64,000 bases of DNA from Acidovorax sp. SUPP3334 (lineage in GTDB: Bacteria > Pseudomonadota > Gammaproteobacteria > Burkholderiales > Burkholderiaceae_C). This document shows positions 37,919-47,690 of this stretch, piece after piece (within the stretch, counting starts at the first letter, position 1; every line of letters begins with the position of its first letter). The stretch covers positions 1 to 64,000 of the forward strand of contig NZ_BQXQ01000003.1 in assembly GCF_030159055.1 (NCBI RefSeq). The letters are read 5' to 3'. The position numbers and the translations under genes were made by a program. The notes under the pieces are model-generated. The model made no database searches. It saw only the letters and a list, made by a program, of their open reading frames with translations, and was not told the origin of the DNA.

Positions 37919-40180
37919 GTGAAAATAAGTAACGCGATTCTTGGTGCAAGTTTGTCGATGGTTGTCTGCAGCGCCACGGCCCTTTCGCTGGGCGCTAGCC
38001 GCGGGGCGGTCGTTCTGGGGGCTCCGGTGGATCTGGTCTTCGAGATCCAGCCCGATCCAGGAACCGATGTGGATGCCTCCTGCGTGGCGGCCCGGCTTGT
38101 TTCCGGCGAAACGCCCATTCCCGATTCGAAGGTGCGTGTCACGCCGCTGCCGGTCGCTGCCGGCCGTTCCACCGCCGTCAGAGTGCAGGCCAATGTCTCG
38201 GCCGACGAACCCATTCTGACCGCCACCCTGACCGCTGGTTGCCGCGGTGGTGTTACACGAAACTACACATTTTTTGCGCAGTTGCCCGAGTCGGCAGTCG
38301 GCGCCTCCCGTCCCGTGGACATCGGCCAGCTGGCCCGACCCCGCGCTGGCGCCAATGGCGCCTCTTCAGGGGCCGGTGCGTCCAGCGAGCGGGCGACCGG
38401 CGCTGGGACCCGCCCGGCCGGCACGGGCACTGGCACTGCTCGCCCACCCCGGACAGAACCGCGCTCCCCGGCTTCGGCCACCCGCGCGCGCGCCAGTAAC
38501 GCGCCAGCGCCCGGCCGGGCGGCGATTCCCCGGGCACCGGAGCCGGCACCCGCCGAACGCCCACGCCTGGTGATGGAGCCGTTGGACGTCTGGCTCGATG
38601 CACCTTTGCCATTGCGCGCCGCGCCGGAAATGGTCGCACCCACCGCCGCCGATGCCAGCCCGCAGCGCACCGAAGCCGCTGCCTTGTGGAAGGCCCTGAA
38701 TACGCCCGTGGAAGAACTGCAGCAGTCCGCAGCACGCACCGGCAGGCTGGAAGCGGAAGTGGCGACCCAGCGCGCCCAGGCCGCGTCGGAGCGCACCGCT
38801 GCGGCCGAACTCAAGCAGCAACTCGAAGCGGCCGAGTCCGAGCGTTTTTCATCCACCGTGGTCTACGGGCTTTTGGCGTTGCTGGCGCTGGCCCTCGGCC
38901 TGGCCGCCTGGATCTGGATGCGGGCACGCCGGCAATCCGAACTGGCCTGGAGCCATGCCGTGGCTGCCAGCGGCGGCCAAGGGCCGGCAGGCGGCGTGGT
39001 GGGGGACGGTCCCACGGGGCGTGAGTCCATTCAGACCGCTCCGCAGCCCGCCGACGATTGGGCCAGCGTGCCTGCGCCAGGGCCGGTATCGGCCCCGGTG
39101 CCGATGGCGGTGCCGGTGCCGATGGCGGTGCCGGTGCCTCCTGCTCCCATGCCTGCACCGGCGCCGGTCAAGCCCCCGGTCCGCGCCGCGACCTTGCCCG
39201 AGCGCGCTCCCCCTCCGGTGATGCGCCGCACCGAACCCTCGATGCGCAGCGTCCCTGCGCCGTTGGCTCCCACCGCACCCGCCCCCGTCCAGGCGCCCGC
39301 GCCGTCGCCTGCGCCTGTACCGGCCCCTGCGGCATCCGTGCCGCGGGCCGTGCCCATCGTGCATCCGGAAGACCTGTTCGATATTCAGCAGCAGGCCGAC
39401 TTCTTCGTCTCGGTGGGCGAGCACGACCAGGCCATCGGGGTGCTCAAGCGCCACATCACCGAGCACGGCGAAACCTCGCCCTTCGCTTATCTGGAGCTGC
39501 TGCGCCTTTATCACACGCTGAGCCGGGTGGAGAGCTTCAACCAGCTGCGCGCCCAGTTCCAGGCGCAGTTCAATGCGAACGTGCCGGAGTTCTCTTCGTT
39601 CCATCGCACCGGCCATACGCTGGAAAGCTACACCGAAGCGCTGGCGGCCATCGAGGCCGAATGGTCGTCGCCCGACGTGCTCGACACGCTGGAAGGCTGC
39701 CTGTTCCGGCGCGGAGAAGACGCGATCGCGTCACCGTTCGATCTGTCCGCGTACGACGACCTGCTGCTGCTGCTGGCCATCGCCCAGACCACGCCCGCCA
39801 GCGCCCGGGGCGCGCCGCCGCCGCGCACCCGGACCACGCCGCTCACGCCGCCGCCTGACGACTTCGCGCCGCCGCCCATGACCGCGCCACGCGAGCCCGC
39901 GTTGAACAGCAGCGAGCAGGAATTGCAGTCCCTCGATTCGCTGTCGGCCGGTTTCTCGTGGGAGTCGATTCCTGCACCTCTGGCCGCCAAACCGATCTCC
40001 GAGGCCATGCTGGACATCGACCTGAACGATCCACCACCGCTCACGCAAAGCGACCTGCCGCCCGTGCCGGTCACCGCGCCGCCCCCGGCCGGTCAGCCGA
40101 TCGGCTTCGGCATGGAGAGCGACAAACTGGAGCTGCGGCTCGAACTGGAAGAGTTGGAGCGAAAGCGCACGGAGAAGTAG
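37919..40180 (+). CDS. FimV/HubP-like large membrane protein
   Basis: About 753 residues from the GTG at 37919, which gives a clean signal peptide (KISNAILGASLSMVVCSATALSLG). An ATG at 37883 is possible. The N-terminal periplasmic region resembles FimV (ALSLGASRGAVVLGAPVDL). Then follow a long Ala/Pro/Gly-rich linker, a coiled-coil stretch (ARTGRLEAEVATQRAQA), one transmembrane helix (VYGLLALLALALGLAAWIWM), a second Pro/Ala/Val low-complexity linker with an 18-bp DNA repeat, and a cytoplasmic TPR-like segment (LFDIQQQADFFVSVGEHDQA). This layout matches polar-landmark proteins that organise type IV pili. No pilus genes lie nearby, so the call is by architecture. A bidirectional terminator follows. 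Confidence 0.7.
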   Translation: MKISNAILGASLSMVVCSATALSLGASRGAVVLGAPVDLVFEIQPDPGTDVDASCVAARLVSGETPIPDSKVRVTPLPVAAGRSTAVRVQANVSADEPILTATLTAGCRGGVTRNYTFFAQLPESAVGASRPVDIGQLARPRAGANGASSGAGASSERATGAGTRPAGTGTGTARPPRTEPRSPASATRARASNAPAPGRAAIPRAPEPAPAERPRLVMEPLDVWLDAPLPLRAAPEMVAPTAADASPQRTEAAALWKALNTPVEELQQSAARTGRLEAEVATQRAQAASERTAAAELKQQLEAAESERFSSTVVYGLLALLALALGLAAWIWMRARRQSELAWSHAVAASGGQGPAGGVVGDGPTGRESIQTAPQPADDWASVPAPGPVSAPVPMAVPVPMAVPVPPAPMPAPAPVKPPVRAATLPERAPPPVMRRTEPSMRSVPAPLAPTAPAPVQAPAPSPAPVPAPAASVPRAVPIVHPEDLFDIQQQADFFVSVGEHDQAIGVLKRHITEHGETSPFAYLELLRLYHTLSRVESFNQLRAQFQAQFNANVPEFSSFHRTGHTLESYTEALAAIEAEWSSPDVLDTLEGCLFRRGEDAIASPFDLSAYDDLLLLLAIAQTTPASARGAPPPRTRTTPLTPPPDDFAPPPMTAPREPALNSSEQELQSLDSLSAGFSWESIPAPLAAKPISEAMLDIDLNDPPPLTQSDLPPVPVTAPPPAGQPIGFGMESDKLELRLELEELERKRTEK
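39097..39132. repeat. Two tandem 18-bp repeats in the FimV-like gene
   Basis: GGTGCCGATGGCGGTGCC is present twice in a row (39097-39114 and 39115-39132), encoding the alternating Pro-Val-Pro-Met-Ala linker. Copy number may vary between strains by slippage without breaking the frame. Confidence 0.7.
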
Positions 40181-40198
40181 GGCCGCGCAAAAAACAGG

Positions 40199-40221
40199 AA
40201 AAGGCCCCTCGGGGCCTTTTT
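40199..40221. terminator. Bidirectional terminator between the FimV-like gene and thiE
   Basis: AAAAGGCCCC (40199-40208), loop TC, GGGGCCTTTT (40211-40220) plus a further T. The A and T tails make it work on both strands. It lies 19 bp after the FimV-like stop and 56 bp after the thiE stop. Confidence 0.88.
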
Positions 40222-40276
40222 CAATGGCGGGGCGCGCTGTGCCGTGGCGTTTTCGATTCGGACGGCCCAGTCCTGG

Positions 40277-41200
40277 TCAGCCGGCCATGCGGGCCATCAG
40301 GTCTTGCGCGGCACCTTCGGGGTCCACCGCATTCACGAGGGCCCTCACCATGGCGATCGAACCCACGCCGGTCGCCAGCACCTCGTCGAATTGCTCCGCG
40401 CCAATGCCGCCGATCGCCACCATCGGGTAGTGGCGCATCAGTCGCGCATAGCCCGCCAGCCGTGCCACGCCTTGGGGCACTGTCGCCATCTTCTTGAGCG
40501 TGGTCGGAAACACCGCACCCATGGCCACGTAGCTGGGCGATGCGGCGTCGGCGCGCACCATTTCCGCATAGCCGTGGGTGCTGACGCCCAACCGCAGGCC
40601 CGCGCCGCGAATGGCCTGCAGTTGCTCGGGCTGCAACGCGTCCAGGTCTTCCTGGCCCAGGTGCACGCCGTAAGCGCCGGCATCGATGGCGGCTTGCCAG
40701 TGGTCGTTGATGAACAGCAGCGCGGGCGTGCCGCGCACGGCCGCTACGGCGGCCCGTACTTCGGGCGCGATGGTGTCCGCATCGTCCGTCTTGTACCGCA
40801 GCTGAACGGTCGGCACGCCGGCGCGGGCCATCCGGCCCACCCATTGGGCGTCGGGCAGCACGGCATAGAGGCCGAGCTGCTGGGGGCAGGCGGGGAAGGG
40901 CTGGCGGTGCGGCAGCGGCTGCAGTCCAAAGTCTTCGGGGGCATCGGGCCACTGCGCGGCATCGAAGCCGCCGCTGCGGTCCGTCTGTGCCTGCCAGGCC
41001 CGGGCGAGGCACTCGGCATCGCTGGCGATAAAGCCCAATGCGCTGCAGGCCTGCAGGGCCGCTCGGTATACCGGGCCGCCCGACAGCGGCACGGGGGCCG
41101 GCTGGGACGGGAAGTCGGCGAAGGCGGTGCCATGCGCGGCCACGATGGCGCGCACCGATGCAGCGTGCCCCGAAGCGCTTCCGTGCAGCATTTCAGCCAT
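40277..41200 (-). CDS. thiE: Thiamine-phosphate synthase with N-terminal extension
   Basis: ThiE joins HMP-pyrophosphate and the thiazole phosphate to thiamine phosphate. The product has 307 residues, ~95 longer than standard ThiE. The catalytic TIM barrel is the C-terminal ~190 residues: [66 protein letters not shown] and [10 protein letters not shown]. Residues 1-115 have no motif I recognise and are Ala/Gln-rich. The ATG at 41200 overlaps the thiG stop by eight bases, so expression is coupled. It is the last gene of the TPP-riboswitch-controlled thiOSGE operon and ends at a bidirectional terminator. Confidence 0.9.
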   Translation of the reverse strand: MAEMLHGSASGHAASVRAIVAAHGTAFADFPSQPAPVPLSGGPVYRAALQACSALGFIASDAECLARAWQAQTDRSGGFDAAQWPDAPEDFGLQPLPHRQPFPACPQQLGLYAVLPDAQWVGRMARAGVPTVQLRYKTDDADTIAPEVRAAVAAVRGTPALLFINDHWQAAIDAGAYGVHLGQEDLDALQPEQLQAIRGAGLRLGVSTHGYAEMVRADAASPSYVAMGAVFPTTLKKMATVPQGVARLAGYARLMRHYPMVAIGGIGAEQFDEVLATGVGSIAMVRALVNAVDPEGAAQDLMARMAG

Positions 41201-42020
41201 GGTCGTGATGCCAGAAAGGGGTGCCCAGCACGGGGGTGCTGGGCTGGGCGGCTTCCTGCGCGGCCATGGCGCCCGCACGGCGGGCGGTGTGCCCGGCATG
41301 CACGGCGTCGGCGAAGGCGCCGGCCATGGCCACGGGGTCTTGCGCCAGGGCGACTGCGGTGTTCAGCAGCACGCCGTCGTAGCCCCATTCCATGACCTGG
41401 CAGGCATGCGAGGGCAGTCCCAGGCCGGCGTCCACGAGCATGGGCACATCCAGGCGCTCGCGCAGCAGTTGCAGCGCATACGGGTTGACCGGGCCGCGGC
41501 CGGTGCCGATGGGCGCCGCCCAGGGCATGACGGCCTGGCAGCCCACATCGACGAGGCGCTGGCACAGCACGAGGTCTTCGGTGCAGTACGGCAGCACCTG
41601 GAACCCGTCGCGGATCAACTGCGAGGCGGCATCGACGAGGTTCAACGTGTCCGGCTGCAGGGTGTAGTCGTCGCCGATCAGCTCCAGCTTGATCCACGGC
41701 GTGTTGAACAATTCGCGCGCCATCTGCGCGGTGGTGATGGCCTCCTGCACGCTGTGGCAGCCAGCGGTGTTGGGCAGCACGGGCACGTTCAGGCGCTTGA
41801 GCAGGTTCCAGAAGCCGCTGCCGGTCTCGGCCGCGTTGCTGCCCTGGCGGCGCAGCGAGGCCGTCACCATGGCGGGCCGGGCGCGCTGCACGGCGGCTTC
41901 CAGCACGCTGGGCGAGGGATAGCGGGCCGTGCCCAGCAGCAGGCGGCTGGAAAAGCGCTGGCCGTACAGGACCAGCGCGTCATCGGTTGTGGCGGTGTCG
42001 CAAGGGGATGGAGATGCCAT
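41193..42020 (-). CDS. thiG: Thiazole synthase
   Basis: ThiG builds the thiazole phosphate ring from DXP, dehydroglycine and ThiS-thiocarboxylate. The product has 275 residues. Family blocks are [48 protein letters not shown] and, near the end, [27 protein letters not shown]. The Schiff-base lysine lies in the WIKLE segment. It follows thiS by 5 bp and overlaps thiE by 8 bp. The enzyme pairs with the glycine oxidase ThiO encoded in the same operon, which supplies dehydroglycine aerobically and replaces the radical enzyme ThiH. Confidence 0.95.
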   Translation of the reverse strand: MASPSPCDTATTDDALVLYGQRFSSRLLLGTARYPSPSVLEAAVQRARPAMVTASLRRQGSNAAETGSGFWNLLKRLNVPVLPNTAGCHSVQEAITTAQMARELFNTPWIKLELIGDDYTLQPDTLNLVDAASQLIRDGFQVLPYCTEDLVLCQRLVDVGCQAVMPWAAPIGTGRGPVNPYALQLLRERLDVPMLVDAGLGLPSHACQVMEWGYDGVLLNTAVALAQDPVAMAGAFADAVHAGHTARRAGAMAAQEAAQPSTPVLGTPFWHHDHG

Positions 42021-42025
42021 GGCGC

Positions 42026-42223
42026 TCAGCCGCCCGTCACGGGCGAGATCACTTCCACCCGGTCGCCCTGGGCGAGCTGACGCAGGTGGTATTGGGTGTT
42101 GGGAACGAAGACGGTGTTCACGGCCACGGCGTAGGGCGGGCGCGCGGCGATGGCGGCCAGCGCGTCGGCCACCGTGGCGGGCTCCGGCAGGGTGGTGGCG
42201 GTCTGGTTGATGGTGATGTTCAT
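42026..42223 (-). CDS. thiS: Sulfur carrier protein ThiS
   Basis: A 65-residue ubiquitin-like carrier. The C-terminus ends VISPVTGG, with the Gly-Gly that is adenylated and thiocarboxylated. [10 protein letters not shown] and [10 protein letters not shown] match the beta-grasp fold. The ATG overlaps the thiO stop (ATGA), and thiG starts 5 bp after the end, so all are tightly coupled. The activating enzyme ThiF is not in the window. Confidence 0.95.
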   Translation of the reverse strand: MNITINQTATTLPEPATVADALAAIAARPPYAVAVNTVFVPNTQYHLRQLAQGDRVEVISPVTGG

Positions 42224-43344
42224 GGAGAAAGGGCAGCCTCTTCGGCGAGGTGCAGGGCCAAATCGAAACGGGGAGCCAGCGCCGATTGTCCTTCGTTCAG
42301 CAACTCCATCACCACATCAAGGATGGCCGGGGCGATCATGAAGCCATGCCGGTACAGGCCGTTCACCTCCAGCACGCGCGGGCGCACCTGGCGAATGGCG
42401 GGCAGGTTGTCGGGCAGGGTGGGCCGGCACTGGGTGGCGACCTCCAGGATGCGGGCCTCGGCAAAGCCGGAATGCACCGCGTACGCTGCGCTCAGCAATT
42501 CCAGCGTGGAGCGAACGCTGGCGGGTGACAGGTCGTCCGATTCGATCTCGGTCGCGCCGATCACGAACAGGTGGTCTTCCTTGGGCGCGATGTAGATCGG
42601 ATAGCGCGGGTGCACCAGTCGCGTGGGGCGCCGCAGCGTCACTTCGGGTGCATGCACGCGCACGACCTCGCCGCGCACGCCGCGCAGCGCATTCCACTGC
42701 GTGCGCGCGCCCAGGCCCCGGCAGTCGATCACCCAGTCGGGCTGGCCAGGCGTGCCGGGCGAGAAGTCGGTGGGCGCGCGTGGACTGTTCCAGAGCGCCC
42801 GCACCCCCAGGCCGGCGAAGCTGGCTTGCAGCGCCGCCAGAAGCTGGCGGTTGTCCAACTGGCCTTCGCCTGGCAGATACAGGCCCTGGGGGAAGCGCTG
42901 GCCCACGGCCGGTTCATGCGCTTGAACGCCCGCGGCATCCAGCACCTGCAACGCGGGCAGTTCGGGCAGCGCGGCATTGGTGCGTTCGAGCTGGCCGCGC
43001 AGCCGTGCGGCGTCGGGCGCATCCTGGCGGTGCCAGAGGATCAGCGTGCCTGCCTGCTGAAAGAACACGGGCGATTCCAGCCGGGCCAGCAACTGGGGCC
43101 ATCGCGTGAGCGCGTGGTGGCCCATGCGCACCACGCCGGGCTCGGTGACGGCGGACTCGGCCAGCGGCGCCAGCATGGCGGCCGCGACGCGCGCGGCAGC
43201 GCCTTGCGCATCGGGGCCGGCCGCCTCGTGGACCGTGACGGCGTGGCCCTGGCGGGCCAGTTCCACCGCGAGCAGCCGGCCCATGAGGCCGGCGCCGAGA
43301 ATGGCGATCGAAGAAGGGGAAGAGGGGGAGAGAAGGGGGCGCAT
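42220..43344 (-). CDS. thiO: Glycine oxidase (FAD-dependent) of thiamine biosynthesis
   Basis: ThiO oxidises glycine to dehydroglycine for the thiazole ring. The product has 374 residues from the ATG at 43344. The FAD motif is [35 protein letters not shown] follows, then [24 protein letters not shown] and [12 protein letters not shown] near the C-terminus, with [13 protein letters not shown] completing the FAD site. It is the first gene behind a TPP riboswitch (43403-43516) and overlaps thiS by four bases. The reading frame is also open upstream through part of the riboswitch, but the ATG after the aptamer is the sensible start. Confidence 0.92.
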   Translation of the reverse strand: MRPLLSPSSPSSIAILGAGLMGRLLAVELARQGHAVTVHEAAGPDAQGAAARVAAAMLAPLAESAVTEPGVVRMGHHALTRWPQLLARLESPVFFQQAGTLILWHRQDAPDAARLRGQLERTNAALPELPALQVLDAAGVQAHEPAVGQRFPQGLYLPGEGQLDNRQLLAALQASFAGLGVRALWNSPRAPTDFSPGTPGQPDWVIDCRGLGARTQWNALRGVRGEVVRVHAPEVTLRRPTRLVHPRYPIYIAPKEDHLFVIGATEIESDDLSPASVRSTLELLSAAYAVHSGFAEARILEVATQCRPTLPDNLPAIRQVRPRVLEVNGLYRHGFMIAPAILDVVMELLNEGQSALAPRFDLALHLAEEAALSP

Positions 43345-43402
43345 CGGGTCCGTCTGTCTGCAAGCCAACAGGGGGACAAAACGGGAAGGGTCCGCCGATG
43401 AA

Positions 43403-43516
43403 ACTCCCCACGCCAGCATGATCTGGATCGGGTCGCGGGGCAGGCGGGCCGTGGTTCGGCCGCCAGGCCCCAGGGTATTTTCTCAGTCGCGCGCCATGGG
43501 CGGGACACCCCTGTTT
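43403..43516 (-). promoter_or_regulatory. TPP riboswitch (THI element) controlling thiOSGE
   Basis: On the minus strand the conserved blocks occur in order: ACAGGGGTGTCC (P1/P2 5' side), CTGAGAAAATACCC (the pyrimidine-sensing CUGAGA), then CCCGATCCAGATCATGCTGG with GCGTGGGGA closing the aptamer. A variable GC-rich P3 extension (about 50 nt) separates the two halves. It ends about 60 nt before the thiO start, leaving room for a terminator or an RBS-masking switch. TPP binding should shut off the operon. Confidence 0.9.
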
Positions 43517-43590
43517 CGTCCGTCCAGGGATTACAGCACAGAGCCGTCACCCGCCTTTTTGACCTGGCGCATGCGCCATAATTTTTGCCC

Positions 43591-44445
43591 ATGAACACAG
43601 AGACCCCTTCGCCATCGGCCGTGCGCCGCTACGCACGCGTGCTGTCGATCGCCGGATCGGACAGCGGCGGCGGAGCGGGCATCCAGGCCGATCTCAAGAC
43701 CTTCAGCGCGCTGGGCTGCTACGGCATGACCGCCATCACCGCGCTGACCGCGCAGAACACCCAGGGCGTGCGCGCCATCCACGGCGTGCCGCCGGACATG
43801 CTGCGCCAGCAGATCGATGCCGTGGTGCAAGACATCGGGGTCGATGCCGTCAAGATCGGCATGCTGCATTCGCCCGAAACCGTGCGCGTGGTGGCCGACG
43901 CCATTCGCCGCTACCGCCTGCCGCACGTGGTGCTGGACCCGGTGATGGTCGCCACCAGCGGCGACCGGCTCATCGCGCCCGACACCGTGGGCGTGCTGGT
44001 GGGCGAGCTGTTTCCGCTGGCCACGCTGGTCACCCCCAACCTCGACGAAGCCGCGCTGCTGCTGTGCCGCCCCGTGCAAGGGGCCGACGCACTGGACCGC
44101 GCGGCGCAGGACCTGCTGGCCCTGGGTGCGCCCGCCGTGCTGCTCAAGGGCGGCCACCTGCCGGGCGACTGGGTGATCGACGTGCTGGCCGGACCGAGCG
44201 GCTTGCAGCACCGGCTGCAGTCCGCTCGCATCGCCACGCACAACGGGCATGGCACGGGGTGCACGCTGTCGTCCGCCATCGCGGCGTACCTGGCACTCGG
44301 GGAACCCTTGGTGCAGGCCGTCGAGCTGGCGCGCGCCTACATCCTGGCGGCCATCGCAGCGGGGGCCGACGTGCACACCGGCCGGGGCCACGGGCCGCTG
44401 AACCATGGGCACAGCCCGGTAGCGCAGCGCATCCTGGCGGGTTGA
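43591..44445 (+). CDS. thiD: Hydroxymethylpyrimidine/phosphomethylpyrimidine kinase
   Basis: ThiD phosphorylates HMP and then HMP-phosphate. The product has 284 residues with a ribokinase-type fold: VLSIAGSDSGGGAGIQADLKTFSALGCYG at the N-terminus (substrate loop), VVLDPVMVATSGDRL, TPNLDEAALL, and the anion hole with catalytic Asp/Cys in NGHGTGCTLSSAIAAYLA. The ATG at 43591 starts it. It is divergent from thiO, 75 bp from the 5' end of the riboswitch, so it is not under that element, and no separate TPP element was seen in front of it. It works with ThiE and with the HMP that the downstream permease may import. Confidence 0.94.
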   Translation: MNTETPSPSAVRRYARVLSIAGSDSGGGAGIQADLKTFSALGCYGMTAITALTAQNTQGVRAIHGVPPDMLRQQIDAVVQDIGVDAVKIGMLHSPETVRVVADAIRRYRLPHVVLDPVMVATSGDRLIAPDTVGVLVGELFPLATLVTPNLDEAALLLCRPVQGADALDRAAQDLLALGAPAVLLKGGHLPGDWVIDVLAGPSGLQHRLQSARIATHNGHGTGCTLSSAIAAYLALGEPLVQAVELARAYILAAIAAGADVHTGRGHGPLNHGHSPVAQRILAG

Positions 44446-44559
44446 AAGACTCGGTGGCGAGCGCACTCACCATGGCCTTGCAGCGACCGCTACAGGCAAT
44501 TAAAAAGCCAACGACGAAGCCGCCGACAACGAACAAGGGTAGAAGCGGGTCGAAGGCCG

Positions 44560-44591
44560 TTTGCTATAAAAATAATAGCTACATGCCCTAG
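44560..44591 (+). repeat. Dispersed palindromic repeat, copy 7 (short)
   Basis: TTTGCTATAAAAATAATAGC (from 44560) is followed by TACATGCCCTAG, so only the hairpin core and the CTAGG end are kept. It lies between thiD and the convergent permease gene. The rest of 44446-44644 holds no gene. Confidence 0.65.
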
Positions 44592-44644
44592 TGTTTATTG
44601 CTCTGGAGGCCGATTCGATCATTTGCCTCGCGCTGCGACTCGTT

Positions 44645-45946
44645 TCAGCGTGGGCGTGGTCGCGTCACAAAAGCCAGCAAGAAGCACAGGCACAACGTCG
44701 GCAGTGCCGCGCCCAGCGCAGGGGCCACGCGCGGCAGCCCGTGGTAACAGGCGATGCCCGCCAGCCAGAGGCCGACCGGCAGCCACTCCACCCGCCGCGC
44801 CGTCGCCAGGGCCTGCCGCACCGGTGCGCCGAACGCGAGCCGACCGAGGATCACACCGAACAGCGGCACGAACACCGAACTGAGCAGCAGCAAAAACGGC
44901 TCCAGGCTGTGCATGGGAAGCACCAGCGCCAACGCAGTGCACAGCGCCGCCATCGCCAGGCCCCAGCGGCGCACGTCCCAGCGCGGCGCCAGGCTGTGGG
45001 CCGATACGGCGCCCGAATACGCATCGCCATAGGCGTTGTCCACCTCGTCGATGAGGATCAGCGACAGCGCGATCAGCCCGCCCTGGGCCAGCAGCAGTGC
45101 CGTCACCAGATCCTGGCTGGGCAGCGTGAGCGCCACCAGAACGCCGAGCGCATAGCACCACAGATTGGCCAGCGCATAGCCCAGCCAGGTGCCGCGCAGT
45201 GCGGCCCGGCCGTTCGTGCCATGGCGCGCGTAGTCGGCCACCAGCGGCAGCCAGGAAATCGGCATGGCGATCACCAGGTCCAGCGCCGGCAGCACGCCCA
45301 TGCCGCCTTCGCCGGGGCGATTCCACAACATCGCGAAACCCTGGGCGTGCGCCAGCGACACGAACTGCCAGCTCAGCCACAGCAGCGACAACACCACCAG
45401 CGGCAGCGCGATGCGCGCGATCAGCCGGCGCACCAGTTGCACCATGGAGCCGCTGATCAGCAGCATCACCACGCCGCCCCACAGCAGCGTGGCCAGCACC
45501 GGCCATTGCGCCCCGCCCATGGCGCCGGCCTGCCGGCCGATGGCCACCGTGGCATTGCGCATCACCACCAGCTCGAACGCGCCCCAGCCCGCCAGCTGCA
45601 CGATGTTGAGCCCGATGGGCAGGCCCGCGAACGCGCGCCCGTACACGGCATGCATGAGCCCGGCGCTCGCCAGGCCGCTGTCGCATCCGATCTTGGCCAC
45701 CCAGCCCAGCAGGCCGGCGCCGATCAGCGAGCCCGCCACGATGGCGGCCAGCGCCTCGCGCGTGCCCAGGGCCGGCATCAGGTACGCGCCCACCTGCATG
45801 ACCAGCAGCCCTACGCCGAGGCTGAACCACAGCGAGGCGTGGTCGCCGAAGCGAAACACGCGCCGGTCGGGGCCGACCGGGATCAGCGCGTCGTTGCCCG
45901 ACGCCGATGGTGGGGAGGCGGCTGCGGCGGAAGGCGAAGGTGGCAT
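44645..45946 (-). CDS. NCS1-type permease, probable HMP/thiamine-precursor transporter (CytX-like)
   Basis: The product has 433 residues with about 12 hydrophobic helices. The nucleobase:cation symporter-1 fold is indicated by WFSLGVGLLVMQVGAYL, GWVAKIGCDSGLASAGLMHAVYG, and the block around ISWLPLVADYARHG. The N-terminus is Pro/Ser/Ala-rich, followed by VFRFGDHASLWFSL. It has its own TPP riboswitch (46040-46126) about 95 bases upstream, which is strong evidence that the substrate is thiamine or its pyrimidine moiety (HMP), as for CytX/YuaJ-type carriers, rather than cytosine. It sits next to thiD, the HMP kinase. Confidence 0.88.
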   Translation of the reverse strand: MPPSPSAAAASPPSASGNDALIPVGPDRRVFRFGDHASLWFSLGVGLLVMQVGAYLMPALGTREALAAIVAGSLIGAGLLGWVAKIGCDSGLASAGLMHAVYGRAFAGLPIGLNIVQLAGWGAFELVVMRNATVAIGRQAGAMGGAQWPVLATLLWGGVVMLLISGSMVQLVRRLIARIALPLVVLSLLWLSWQFVSLAHAQGFAMLWNRPGEGGMGVLPALDLVIAMPISWLPLVADYARHGTNGRAALRGTWLGYALANLWCYALGVLVALTLPSQDLVTALLLAQGGLIALSLILIDEVDNAYGDAYSGAVSAHSLAPRWDVRRWGLAMAALCTALALVLPMHSLEPFLLLLSSVFVPLFGVILGRLAFGAPVRQALATARRVEWLPVGLWLAGIACYHGLPRVAPALGAALPTLCLCFLLAFVTRPRPR

Positions 45947-46039
45947 GGATGCTCCGTGAATGGCAGAGCAGGGGCGCGGGCCGCTGGCTGGCCCGGCAGC
46001 GCGCAAAAAGCGGCGCGGTGGGCGTGGCGACGGGAGGCT

Positions 46040-46126
46040 GCTTCCCTGCGCGATGATGACATCAACAGGTTCAAAGGGACTTTCTCAGCCGCTGCCCTGT
46101 GGTGGTGGTCGTGGCGGCACCCCTGG
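46040..46126 (-). promoter_or_regulatory. TPP riboswitch (THI element) controlling the NCS1 permease
   Basis: Minus-strand order: CAGGGGTGCCGCC, CTGAGAAAGTCCC, AACCTGTTGATGTC and ATCGCGCAGGGAAGC, the canonical aptamer with a short P3. This copy is more compact (about 87 nt) than the one at thiO. It is followed by ~95 nt to the permease ATG, including a GCCGGGCCAGCCAGCGGC-like hairpin region that could be the expression platform. Confidence 0.9.
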
Positions 46127-46139
46127 CGAAGCCGCGATT

Positions 46140-47210
46140 CTAGGGGGCGGCAGCCGCCGGCACCGCCACTCCCAGCCGCTGGTGCAGCCAGGCGCTGGTC
46201 GTGGTGTATTGCAGCGCCACGGGCGCGCCGGACAGATATTCGGCCGCGCCGAAGGCCGCCAGCGTGGCCTCGTGGAATCCGCACAGGATCAGCTTGCGCT
46301 TGCCGGGATAGGTGTTGATGTCGCCCACGGCGTGGATGCCCGCGATGGGGGTGCGAAACGCCGCGGTATCGACCACGAGCTGCTTGCGCTCCATGGCCAG
46401 GCCCCAGTCGGCGATGGCGCCCAGGCGCGGCGAAATGCCCAGGCAGGCGATCAGTACATCGAGGGCAAGGCGCAGGGGCTCGCCGTCGGGGCCGATGAGC
46501 TGCAGCGCGGCCAGGCGGTCGCCGTGCACTTCGATGCCCGTGATCTGCCCGGCCACCACCGTGATGCGGCCGGCGTCGCGCAGGGCCTGCAATTGCGCCA
46601 GGGCTTCGGGCGGCGCCTGGAAGGCATCGCGACGGTGCAGCAGCGTCACGCTGGCAGCGGCCTGCGGGCCCGCTTCAGCGCAGGCGATGGCCCGGGCGAC
46701 TGCGGTGTCTTCGCCGCCATGCACGACCACGTGCCGGCCAGCGGTGTCCGCCGCGTCGTCCTGGTAATGCAGCTGCGTGCCTTCGAACCGCTCGATGCCT
46801 TCGGCCTTCACGGCCCGCGGCACGAACGCACCGACGCCTGCGGCAATGAAGACGGTGCGGGCCAGCCATTGCGTGCCGCCGCTGGTCTGGAGCAAAAGCC
46901 GCCCGTCGGGCTGCGGTGCCAGCACGGCGACGCGCTGGCCCAGGTGCAGGGCGGGCTGGAACGGGGCGATCTGCCGCTGCAGCAGCGCGACGAGTTCGCG
47001 CCCGGTGCAGACGGGAATGCCGGGGATGTCGTAGATGGTCTTGTCGCCGTACAGCTCGGCGCACTGGCCGCCCACGTGGGGCAGGGCGTCGATCACATGG
47101 GCCGCGATGCCCTGCAGCCCGAGCTGGAACACCTGGAACAGCCCGACCGGCCCGGCGCCGATGACGACGGCATCCGTTTCGATGGGGCCGGGCGCAGCAG
47201 CGTGGTTCAC
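46140..47210 (-). CDS. Ferredoxin/flavodoxin-NADP(+) reductase, thioredoxin-reductase-like type
   Basis: The product has 356 residues. This is the FNR class related to bacterial thioredoxin reductases but without the CxxC redox pair. FAD motif [39 protein letters not shown]; a C-terminal FAD block with [20 protein letters not shown]. The NADP-domain loop reads [16 protein letters not shown], a divergent version of the usual GGGDSA. It moves electrons between NADPH and ferredoxin. It lies 54 bp downstream of the ferredoxin gene on the same strand and close to the cys operon, whose sulfite reductase has no flavoprotein subunit in the window. That suggests, but does not prove, an electron-supply role. 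Confidence 0.88.
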   Translation of the reverse strand: MNHAAAPGPIETDAVVIGAGPVGLFQVFQLGLQGIAAHVIDALPHVGGQCAELYGDKTIYDIPGIPVCTGRELVALLQRQIAPFQPALHLGQRVAVLAPQPDGRLLLQTSGGTQWLARTVFIAAGVGAFVPRAVKAEGIERFEGTQLHYQDDAADTAGRHVVVHGGEDTAVARAIACAEAGPQAAASVTLLHRRDAFQAPPEALAQLQALRDAGRITVVAGQITGIEVHGDRLAALQLIGPDGEPLRLALDVLIACLGISPRLGAIADWGLAMERKQLVVDTAAFRTPIAGIHAVGDINTYPGKRKLILCGFHEATLAAFGAAEYLSGAPVALQYTTTSAWLHQRLGVAVPAAAAP

Positions 47211-47264
47211 GAAGGCAGGGTCGGGATCAGGGGCAGGTCGGTCGAGCCAGCAGCAGTGGCGGGC

Positions 47265-47588
47265 TCAGCGGATCAGGTCGGCCACCTTGCCGGGCTTGCC
47301 GTTCCAATCGTCGGCGTCGGGCAGGGGCGCCTTGCGCTTGGTGATGCTCTTGAATTGGGGCGACAGGTCGGCATTGATCTTGATGAACGCGATCTGGTCC
47401 GGGGGCAGGTCTTCCTCGGCAAAGATGGCGTTGGCCGGGCACTCGGGAATGCACACGGCGCAGTCGATGCATTCATCGGGGTCGATCACGAGGAAGTTGG
47501 GGCCTTCGCGGAAGCAGTCCACGGGGCACACGTCCACACAGTCGGTGTACTTGCACTTGATGCAGTTTTCGGAGACGACGTGAGTCAT
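47265..47588 (-). CDS. fdxA: FdxA-type 7Fe ferredoxin
   Basis: A 107-residue small electron carrier. The first cluster region [18 protein letters not shown] has the extended spacing of a [3Fe-4S]/[4Fe-4S] protein. The second, [12 protein letters not shown], is a canonical [4Fe-4S] motif. The C-terminal ~45 residues ([14 protein letters not shown]) are typical of the Azotobacter-type FdxA. It starts at the ATG 47588 and precedes the FNR-type reductase. Likely partners are that reductase and possibly the sulfite reductase encoded upstream. Confidence 0.94.
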   Translation of the reverse strand: MTHVVSENCIKCKYTDCVDVCPVDCFREGPNFLVIDPDECIDCAVCIPECPANAIFAEEDLPPDQIAFIKINADLSPQFKSITKRKAPLPDADDWNGKPGKVADLIR

Positions 47589-47690
47589 GGCAGGAGTTGT
47601 CGTTGGATCGGGGGTAACCCGCGATTTTAGGGCGTTTCAGGAAGCGGCCCGGAGGCCGCCCCTGCAACGGCAAGGATTGGGCGCCGCCGT

